From positions 2,046,001 to 2,110,000 of the forward strand of contig NZ_FSRC01000001.1 in NCBI RefSeq assembly GCF_900129785.1: DNA of 64,000 nt, read 5' to 3'. Both the position numbers and the translations under genes were made by a program. Position 1 is the first letter of the stretch. Each line of letters starts with the position of its first letter. Source of the stretch: Algoriphagus halophilus (GTDB lineage Bacteria; Bacteroidota; Bacteroidia; Cytophagales; Cyclobacteriaceae). This document shows positions 34,958-42,118 of the stretch, piece after piece. A model generated the notes under the pieces. That model was not told where the DNA came from, made no database searches, and was given only the letters and a program-made list of their open reading frames with translations.

Positions 34958-37900
34958 TTAGAAATCCAGCTTCAGTCCGAAGGCAATGGACCTCAGAGGC
35001 TTTGCCGTCTGGTAATCCGGATCCAATGCATCATCTGAGGCTTTCCATAATATTCCCAGATTCCGGGCATAGGTATAGACCTGTGCCGATTGGAATGGAA
35101 GCCAAGCCTGTCGGTCTTTGGAAAAGGAATAAGAAAAACGAATATCATTTAGCCTGATATGGTCTCCCTTCTCAACCAAGGCTCCAGAATTGGAGTAAAA
35201 TGAATTTCTTCGAAAGTCTGCAGTCGCTGGAAGGGATGGGATGTCTGTATGCAACTCATCTCCGGGCTGTTTCCAGCGATGATCATAATCTCCATGTCCA
35301 ATAGCCCCCCGCAATAAGGTATAATAATCAATGGACCTCCTTTTATAATAATAACCTAATCGGTAGGAGATATTCACTGAAAGACTGAATCCCTTATAAG
35401 CAAAATCATTTCGAATGGCTCCAAAAGCTATGGGTCTGGCCGAACCGTGGTATTGTAGGTTTTTGATGGTTGCGGCTCTGCTGATCCCTAAATAATCCTC
35501 ACTAGCTTCTCCGTCGAGGACACCCAAAGGATTTCCATTGTCAGGGGAAAGCCCAGCCCATTTATAGGTATAAATGCCATACAAAGGCTTTCCTACCATA
35601 GGTTGGGGAGTGGAAGAAAATGCCGTACCCAAAAGATTAGAAACAGTAGGTTCCTTTTCGAAATCCAGTACTTTTTCCCTGACGTGACTGAACAGGATTT
35701 GGGTGCTCCATTGTAATTCCTTTCTAAACCAAGCTAGGTTGAACATCAGGTCCATCCCTCTGGTCTGAGTTTTGGCAAAGTTTCCGGTAAAACTACTTTG
35801 TCCTGAAGAAGATGGCACCGAATAAACTCCCAGCAAATCATCTGCTTTTTTGGAATAGTATTCCAAGCTCCCTGAAAAGAATCCATTCGGGGTTTCCCAA
35901 TCCACCGCCAAATTTCCCATTTGGATTTTCTCCCAACGTAGATCCGGGTTGGGCGGATTGACCAAGATGGCTGCCCGCATCTGAGGCAAGACATCATAAA
36001 ACAGGAAATTCGCATATTGGGCCGTAACCTCGGAAGAGAGGCTCTTATCTACATTTCCGCTATATCCATAAGTAGCTCTGAGCTTTAGGAAAGGCATGTT
36101 GGGGGAATTCGCAAACTTTTCCTCTGACAAGATCCATCCCCCACCTATAGACCATAAAGGAACTCCCCTACGATTTGCTTCTACTCCGAAAATATTGGAT
36201 TGATCTTTTCTGGCACTCAACGAAAGAAAGTATTTGTGACGGAAATCATAGCCCACATTGGCATAGTAGGATATAAACCGGTCCGTCAGACCTGAATGGG
36301 ACTCGTTGGATAGCAAACTGACCTGTGAACCGGGATTGTAATACATGGGATATCGACTGATGTAATCAACCAATACCGAACTGCCCATGTCATCTCTATA
36401 ACCATAAAATCGATCGGAATAGCCCAAGCCTTTTCGGTCTTTGATCTCTGCCCCTGCCAGTACATTCCAAAAATGCCGGTTCCCAAATTCCTTGCTGTAG
36501 CTCAACTGAGGTCTGAAGGTATGGGAGTAGGAAGTATTTTCACTGACATCCAGGACACCTCCCATTGGAACAGGATAGCTAAGATTTCCTTCCTCATCCA
36601 CCTGCGTGTATTTATTGATGAGATCCCGCGTATAGAAAAGTTCTTGGCTGCTCCGGTTTCTCCCTGAAGCTTTATTGGACCAGTATTGATAATAGAGTCC
36701 CAACTTGAGGTCCTTGCTGATATTCCAAGTCAAGTATGGGGATATTCTGAGATCATAGGCCTCGCTGTGCAGGTCCAGCTTTCCAATTTCGTCCAATGGC
36801 ACGTACCTCCAATCCAGCAACTCCATTCCTTTCACAGATTCCAAGTATCGAGTATTGTAAGTATTGGTAATCCAAGTAGGGTTCCCATTTTCATCTACTA
36901 AGGACTCATAAGCATAGCCATTTGGCATTGCTGTTTGATTTTTGGTATTCTGTCTCGCCAAATTCAATTGAATCCCTATTCCTAACCTGTTTTTAAAAGC
37001 TGTCCATTGATTTCCAGCTGCCAAGGTCCATCGATTGGAGCTGTTGCCGATTACATCGGAGTCCTGCTGGTCATAACCTAGCGATACGTTATAGCTATGC
37101 TGCTTTCCTCCTCCCCTAATCGCCAAGGCATATTGTTGGCTAATGGAGGGCTTGAGATAATAGGAACTAATATCCTTTCGGATATCCGATTGTCCGTAGG
37201 CATCCAACTTGGCATCTGCTTCGGCTTGGCTCAGTTTGCCATCCCGTAAAGCAATCAGCGCCTCAATCACCGGAGATAGCTTCGGCTTGTTGGCATTGGT
37301 TTCCGTATAGCGGTAAAAGTTGTTTTCAAACAGCTGCTGTTCAATCCCGATAAATTCTGGAATAGACATCTGAGGAACATAAAACAAGTCTTGATGTTCG
37401 GTCAACGTCAGGTTCGAGTTCAAACTGACTTGTATGGCCTGATTTTCTGTTCCTTGATTGGTAGTAATCACGATCACGCCATTTCCTGCCCTTGCTCCCC
37501 AAATGGAAGCTGCTGCTGCATCTTTCAATACGGTGATACTTGCAACATCATTGGGGTTGATGTTCTCAATGGGTCCATCGTAAGGAAAATTATCCACGAT
37601 GATCAAGGGTTGGGTATTGGAGAAAATGGTGCTTCTACCACGGATGGATATCGGATCATTGGCTGCTTGAGGCCCCTGATTAAAAATCAACCCTGAAGTC
37701 ACATCCTCCAGTCGGTCCAGGACATTTGCTCCTACTTTCCGCTGTACCAGGTCTTCATCCAAAAAGGCAAAAGAACCGGTAGCCCGTTCTTTAGGAATTT
37801 TCTGGTAACCAGTAGAGAGCACTTCTACCCCATCGAGTTCCAATTCCGAAGGGTATAAGGTAACGATCAAGGACTCCGAGGAAGGAATCTGCACGGGAAC

Positions 37901-38152
37901 TTGAAGAGACTTCATTCCTATGTAGGAAGTGAGCAACACATAGTTACCTGTTGGAGCTTGAAGGGTAAAGTCTCCCTTCTCATCGCTAATACTGCGATAG
38001 TCTGTTCCTTGTAAATGGATCAAAACACCGGGTAAAGGCTCCCCCTCTTGGGAAACCACGACTCCGGAAATACGGTGCATAGCTTGCTGAAATGCCCCAG
38101 AAGGGTAAACAAAACAGCAGGCCATCAACAATACGAGTACATACTTTTTCAT
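34958..38152 (-). CDS. SusC/RagA TonB-dependent outer membrane receptor
   Basis: 1064 residues. Signal peptide, then a carboxypeptidase-like domain (SGVVVSQEGEPLPGVLIHL and SISDEKGDFTLQ, residues ~28-95), plug (DRLEDVTSGLIFNQGPQA, SIRGRSTIFS) with GVIVITT at the end, and a beta barrel ending in an aromatic strand (IAFGLKLDF). It imports a bulky ligand energised by TonB-ExbBD through the barrel, together with the downstream SusD. The start overlaps the tlpA-like gene by 4 bases (translational coupling), so thiol chemistry and transport are linked here. Ligand unknown. Confidence 0.93.
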   Translation of the reverse strand: MKKYVLVLLMACCFVYPSGAFQQAMHRISGVVVSQEGEPLPGVLIHLQGTDYRSISDEKGDFTLQAPTGNYVLLTSYIGMKSLQVPVQIPSSESLIVTLYPSELELDGVEVLSTGYQKIPKERATGSFAFLDEDLVQRKVGANVLDRLEDVTSGLIFNQGPQAANDPISIRGRSTIFSNTQPLIIVDNFPYDGPIENINPNDVASITVLKDAAAASIWGARAGNGVIVITTNQGTENQAIQVSLNSNLTLTEHQDLFYVPQMSIPEFIGIEQQLFENNFYRYTETNANKPKLSPVIEALIALRDGKLSQAEADAKLDAYGQSDIRKDISSYYLKPSISQQYALAIRGGGKQHSYNVSLGYDQQDSDVIGNSSNRWTLAAGNQWTAFKNRLGIGIQLNLARQNTKNQTAMPNGYAYESLVDENGNPTWITNTYNTRYLESVKGMELLDWRYVPLDEIGKLDLHSEAYDLRISPYLTWNISKDLKLGLYYQYWSNKASGRNRSSQELFYTRDLINKYTQVDEEGNLSYPVPMGGVLDVSENTSYSHTFRPQLSYSKEFGNRHFWNVLAGAEIKDRKGLGYSDRFYGYRDDMGSSVLVDYISRYPMYYNPGSQVSLLSNESHSGLTDRFISYYANVGYDFRHKYFLSLSARKDQSNIFGVEANRRGVPLWSIGGGWILSEEKFANSPNMPFLKLRATYGYSGNVDKSLSSEVTAQYANFLFYDVLPQMRAAILVNPPNPDLRWEKIQMGNLAVDWETPNGFFSGSLEYYSKKADDLLGVYSVPSSSGQSSFTGNFAKTQTRGMDLMFNLAWFRKELQWSTQILFSHVREKVLDFEKEPTVSNLLGTAFSSTPQPMVGKPLYGIYTYKWAGLSPDNGNPLGVLDGEASEDYLGISRAATIKNLQYHGSARPIAFGAIRNDFAYKGFSLSVNISYRLGYYYKRRSIDYYTLLRGAIGHGDYDHRWKQPGDELHTDIPSLPATADFRRNSFYSNSGALVEKGDHIRLNDIRFSYSFSKDRQAWLPFQSAQVYTYARNLGILWKASDDALDPDYQTAKPLRSIAFGLKLDF

Positions 38153-39924
38153 AGTTGTTTGGAAGTTTGTGGATGAGCATAGGTTAAGTCAGCCTGATAT
38201 AGGCTATCCAATAGGTAGGAGAGCTCGGAAGCTTCTTTTCGGTTGATGGTCTGTAACTGGATGCGGGCATCGGCACCGATCACCATCTTTTGTGGGTAGG
38301 AATGGATTCCATAGGTTTTGAGGAGTCCGGTTCCCGGCTTGGCCCAGAGATTAATGGAGGTATCTGAAGTATACTTCCCCGTTTCCAAGCTTTTCTTCCA
38401 GCTGTCCATCTGATTATCTGCATTGACAGTCAGGATCAGGATGTTGGGATTTTGGGCGTATTCCTGGGAAAGCTCCTTCATCACCGTTTCAAAATCATGT
38501 AAGCAGAACTTGCAGCCTGAAATCCAAAAATGGATCAGGAGGGTCTTCCCCTCCAACTTACCTGGATCAAAAGCATCTCCGGATTCCGTGACTAATCCAG
38601 TGGGTAAAAATTCCTGTTCACGGGTTTCTCGAATAGAGGTCAATCGATCCTTGATCCATTCAGACTGAACAATAGCCAAACTCTGATCTATGATCGGCAA
38701 CAAGCGATCTCCCAATCGATTGAAATTATCCAATACATAAAAGGCCAGGATTTCTTCTTTTAGAGGATTGGGAATGGGGCTAACAATCTCAAATAGGGAT
38801 ATATTTCGGCTTTTGGCAATGCGTGCAGACCAACGGAAGCTCGCTTCAACTAATCTCGGAGAAGATGCAATACTGTTTAGAATTCCGCTTTGTATTCCCC
38901 AGTCTTCTAACTCTTGGATCTTGGAGGCATCCTGGTTCAAAAGTTCCCAGGCCATTTCCGCTTTTTGGATGCCTTTGTATAGGTACTCCCCTCTTACCTT
39001 GGCCTGTAATAGCTGCAGTTGTAAGGGAGACATTTCATTGGAATGCTCTTCCAAATAGATCCAAGCAGGATGTTCAGCTAGCTCCTTTTGACTATACTCC
39101 TTAAATGCGGACCAAGCGGATTCAGGACTTCCTACCACTTGCATGGTGACATATAAGTCCTGTGGCTTTTGAGTTGCTGATTCTCTCAAGGCAACCGAGA
39201 GGGAATCCGAAAAGATGCTTTCCGGCCTGGAAGTAAACATCAAAGGATCAGTATTGAATATTTCCTCCTGAAAGTTTCGGTCCAGTTCCAGTTGGGCCTT
39301 GTAAAAAGCCGCATCAGGACCACCAAACAAAAGCATTCCATTTTGCTGGATGTATCGAATCCGAACCCTGTCCGTAGGAAGGTAAATCCATTGAGAGGCA
39401 AAGGTTTCTTTTCCTTTTCCCAAGGAAATAAAGCCATGTGTACTGGAAGATTCCAGAGGAATGGTAAATACCCGCTGATTGATACTCCCTTCAAATAGAT
39501 TCCCATCCCTTCCCAATACAGGAAAGATAATCCCAGAATTGATGGAAGTCCGATTACTGATCAGCTGATTCCACTGTTGAATCCATAAGGTATCCATAGC
39601 TTGGGAAGCTTTCACTTCCAAGTAGATCATTCCGCCGCTCAATAAAGAAGAGTCAGAAGGAACTAACTCCTTCTGATCTTCCTCTAACCTAAATTCATTA
39701 TTAGGTAAGGGCGATTGGGCAACTTGACTATGAACTTCCAATACAGTTCCAAAGAAGAGTGATAAAAAGACATGGATGATAGCACCAGCTATGTGGTCAT
39801 TTTTGCTAGAGATAGGCAAGCCTTTGGCGGAGAAACAGGTCTCTAAGTGATGTAAGATTGAGCTGCTTATATTGGGGTATGGACAGACCTTCCCCAGGAA
39901 GCATGTGAATAGATTTTTTTTCAT
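38149..39924 (-). CDS. TlpA-like thioredoxin-fold protein, long N-terminal domain
   Basis: 591 residues. A thioredoxin domain at ~450-590 contains GKTLLIHFWISGCKFC, with the Cys471-x2-Cys474 redox pair, and a cis-Pro region GIHSYPQKMV. About 370 residues precede it, starting with a hydrophobic helix (GAIIHVFLSLFFGTVLE, ~47-63), so it is membrane-anchored or exported and faces the periplasm. The long middle part resembles the alpha-helical domain of Bacteroidetes TlpA proteins that sit next to SusC/SusD. First gene of tlpA-susC-susD. Likely role: reduce or isomerise disulfides in the ligand or transport components. Confidence 0.85.
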   Translation of the reverse strand: MKKNLFTCFLGKVCPYPNISSSILHHLETCFSAKGLPISSKNDHIAGAIIHVFLSLFFGTVLEVHSQVAQSPLPNNEFRLEEDQKELVPSDSSLLSGGMIYLEVKASQAMDTLWIQQWNQLISNRTSINSGIIFPVLGRDGNLFEGSINQRVFTIPLESSSTHGFISLGKGKETFASQWIYLPTDRVRIRYIQQNGMLLFGGPDAAFYKAQLELDRNFQEEIFNTDPLMFTSRPESIFSDSLSVALRESATQKPQDLYVTMQVVGSPESAWSAFKEYSQKELAEHPAWIYLEEHSNEMSPLQLQLLQAKVRGEYLYKGIQKAEMAWELLNQDASKIQELEDWGIQSGILNSIASSPRLVEASFRWSARIAKSRNISLFEIVSPIPNPLKEEILAFYVLDNFNRLGDRLLPIIDQSLAIVQSEWIKDRLTSIRETREQEFLPTGLVTESGDAFDPGKLEGKTLLIHFWISGCKFCLHDFETVMKELSQEYAQNPNILILTVNADNQMDSWKKSLETGKYTSDTSINLWAKPGTGLLKTYGIHSYPQKMVIGADARIQLQTINRKEASELSYLLDSLYQADLTYAHPQTSKQL

Positions 39925-40051
39925 GCTTTTGTGTTTTAAGCCGGAGGATCAATGATCGATGACTAATATTGGAAGTCTGAAACCTGAAATCAGAAATCTG
40001 AAATTCTAACAAGTGACATACGGCTCATTTCGAAGGATTCATCATTTGAAC

Positions 40052-40163
40052 CGTCATTGCGTGGACGAAGGACGAAACAATCTCAATGAGTGAGGAAATA
40101 AATCCATGAGACTGCTTTGTCAAGTCATTCTCCTACCGTGGAATAACTTTCCTTGAAATGACG
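40052..40163. repeat. Imperfect inverted-repeat intergenic element
   Basis: The ends CGTCATT (40052-40058) and AATGACG (40157-40163) are perfect inverted repeats. Inside, GACGAAACAATCTC (40071-40084) pairs imperfectly with GAGACTGCTTTGTC (40108-40121). This resembles the dispersed palindromic elements with CGTCATTGCG ends that are common in Bacteroidota genomes. Degenerated, so probably not mobile now. Confidence 0.55.
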
Positions 40164-40518
40164 TCTACGAAAAGACATATCTACGCCAAGGCGCAAAAGT
40201 CTCCCGACTTTGTCTATATGACCAACCAGCAAGAATGAATAATAAGATGTAATATGTCAGCACTACCAGCTAAAGTGAGCTTGCTGACCTGAGTCTATGG
40301 TAACCGATTTGCTCAAGGCTGCGCATCCTCTTAATCGGTGAAAAATCAAAGCCTCAAACAGGCTTTTTAGGCTTTAAAGGGTACAGGCGATCTACCGCTA
40401 TGATGCCAAATGTTCCACTTTGAATTTTTTTTAATCTCATGAACTGAGCAAAAACTCTCCTCTCTCCAAATTGAAGGAAACTTTTAGTAACTGAAGAAAA
40501 TTGAATGCTGTTCATGGC

Positions 40519-40713
40519 TTATTCTTTAACTGAAAAATACTCTAACAGCTTATAGAAATGCTTTATATCTATTTGCTGTACCTTCATACAATCATCAAGC
40601 TCTATGTTTTCCAAAACCCTTAAAATGGACTTTCTAAACTGGCTTGCTTCATTTTTTGGAATCAGGATTGAATTTTCTAAATCCTGAGTGTCCCCTTTAT
40701 TTCTAAGTCTCAA
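40519..40713 (-). CDS. Small hypothetical protein
   Basis: 64 residues, hydrophilic, starting MRLRNKGDTQDLENSILIPKNEA. It contains no recognisable domain; a helix-rich end (IDIKHFYKLLEYFSVKE) is visible. It is divergent from the XRE-type gene at 40821 with a short AT-rich gap, an arrangement seen in small regulatory or toxin-antitoxin-like pairs, but no motif confirms that. The upstream ~100 bases are AT-rich and suit a promoter. Confidence 0.4.
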   Translation of the reverse strand: MRLRNKGDTQDLENSILIPKNEASQFRKSILRVLENIELDDCMKVQQIDIKHFYKLLEYFSVKE

Positions 40714-40820
40714 TATTTAATATTTTCTTAAATATATTTCATATTTTCTTAATTAAAAAAGATATAGTTGATTTTTTTCTGAATCTATAATCAGAAATAA
40801 TTACATTTAATTCATAAATA

Positions 40821-41033
40821 ATGAATATGACGAGATTAGGTGAATTTTTGGATGCCCGTTCTATCAACAAGGCAGAAGTCGCTAGAAAAATTGGAACTTC
40901 TAATCAAAGACTAAATGAATTAACAAAAAACCCAGGAGCCCATCTAAGGGCAAGTGAAGTTTACTTAATAGCAAAAGCAATTGGAACCGATCCTTGTGAA
41001 CTTTTGGATTATGTGTGTCAGGATTTGAAATAA
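40821..41033 (+). CDS. XRE-family helix-turn-helix protein
   Basis: 70 residues. RLGEFLDARSINKAEVARKIGTSNQRLNELTKN is a Cro/C1-type helix-turn-helix, and SEVYLIAKAIGTDPCELLDYV is the family's second helical pair. Almost the whole protein is the DNA-binding domain. It probably represses its own divergent promoter region with the small gene at 40519. It stands between the SusCD cargo and the sensor kinase genes. Confidence 0.85.
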   Translation: MNMTRLGEFLDARSINKAEVARKIGTSNQRLNELTKNPGAHLRASEVYLIAKAIGTDPCELLDYVCQDLK

Positions 41034-41273
41034 ATAACTATCTGTCTTCAATCATAACTGGACAAAGTAGGCTTTTAAATTAAGTAGATTCATAATTTTT
41101 TTTGATTACTGTTATTGATTGTGATTTCAGTTTACTTCTATCAGCCATAAGGCCTTTTATTGAATTAACCTAATGGGATAATTTTTTGATATTTTAAGAA
41201 CAATATGACCTATTTATACACAGTAAATTTATATTTTTTCTTACTTAAACGCATTCATGAGGTTCTTAGGTGG

Positions 41274-41290
41274 TTGGCATGTAATTGGCA
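41274..41290 (+). promoter_or_regulatory. Sigma54-like promoter
   Basis: TTGGCATGTAATTGGCA has exact GG-N10-GC spacing, and its half-elements match the promoters of the three secreted paralogs 28 kb away. The leader CTAAACCAAC lies at 41369-41378, 7 bases before the start codon. Confidence 0.55.
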
Positions 41291-41329
41291 ATTAGATTCA
41301 CAGATTCGGATGGTCATACATCTGAATTA

Positions 41330-41343
41330 GGAGTCCGGACTCC
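41330..41343. promoter_or_regulatory. Perfect palindrome GGAGTCCGGACTCC
   Basis: A 14-base perfect palindrome lies in the probable 5' untranslated region of the 41386 gene, 40 bases downstream of the sigma54-like promoter. It could form a stem or bind a protein. Confidence 0.4.
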
Positions 41344-41385
41344 AACTAATTAAAATTATTCACACTAACTAAACCAACAATTAAA

Positions 41386-41706
41386 ATGAAAATGACACTT
41401 TTAATGTCCGCAATGCTATTTACTGGCGTGGCCATGGCTACACCTCAAATAACACTTGAGAATTCTAACTCAAAATCGATCTTATTACAACAAGAAAAGG
41501 TGAAAATCGAAGCAGAAAATTTGCCTGATGCTGTAAAAACTAACATCACCAATGATGAAACCGTCAAGGTTTTTCCAATCGCAGAGGCATTTCAGGTTGC
41601 CAAGCTCGATGGAACCTTCCATTATGAAGTGATTTTTGAAAATGGAACAGAAGAAAAACTGACCAAAAAGTATGATCAGGAAGGAAATGAGATAATAGAA
41701 GAATAG
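41386..41706 (+). CDS. Secreted PepSY-like small protein
   Basis: 106 residues. MKMTLLMSAMLFTGVAMA is a signal peptide. The mature part has LPDAVKTNITNDETVKVFPIAEAFQVAKLDG followed by YEVIFENGTEEKLTKKYDQEGNEI, given here as key parts; it is like PepSY-like (DUF2874-type) periplasmic proteins of Bacteroidetes. These are thought to bind or regulate partners outside the cytoplasm. Shares a promoter type and leader motif with the secreted triplet. Followed by a strong terminator; monocistronic. Confidence 0.72.
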   Translation: MKMTLLMSAMLFTGVAMATPQITLENSNSKSILLQQEKVKIEAENLPDAVKTNITNDETVKVFPIAEAFQVAKLDGTFHYEVIFENGTEEKLTKKYDQEGNEIIEE

Positions 41707-41725
41707 TTTAATCCATTTCAGTTTT

Positions 41726-41758
41726 TAAGCATCGAGCCCATGGTTCGATGCTTTTTTT
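41726..41758 (+). terminator. Intrinsic terminator of the PepSY-like gene
   Basis: AAGCATCGA pairs with TCGATGCTT around a GCCCATGGT loop, then six T's. It is 20 bases after the stop. Confidence 0.85.
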
Positions 41759-41759
41759 A

Positions 41760-42118
41760 TTTCTTAGCAAATAACCTAACCCACAGAATTAGCAGGAAAC
41801 TATAAACTGATTATTTGTCTCTTATCGATTGAAAGAAGTAGCTTTACCTGAATCTAAGAATTCAAACAGTTGAACAATTCCACCTGGTCATTCAGTGCTT
41901 TTAGACCATCCTCCTATTGTTTAAATTTGTTTTAAACTGCAATGACAACTATATTTTTTTTATATGATCTATTGCCTCCAATAAAAATGGCCTTATATTC
42001 CCACTTGATCTATAGCTCATAAAATTTTGAGTCAAATACCAAGAATTTCTCGCCCTTTTTAATTTTTCTAAAAGAATTCTTGGAATCAATAGCTTCAAAA
42101 TCTTCTGTATGGATGACT
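41760..42118. other. AT-rich intergenic region before the propeller sensor
   Basis: About 350 bases without a gene. It probably holds the promoter for the two-component pair, but no convincing motif stands out. Confidence 0.4.
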
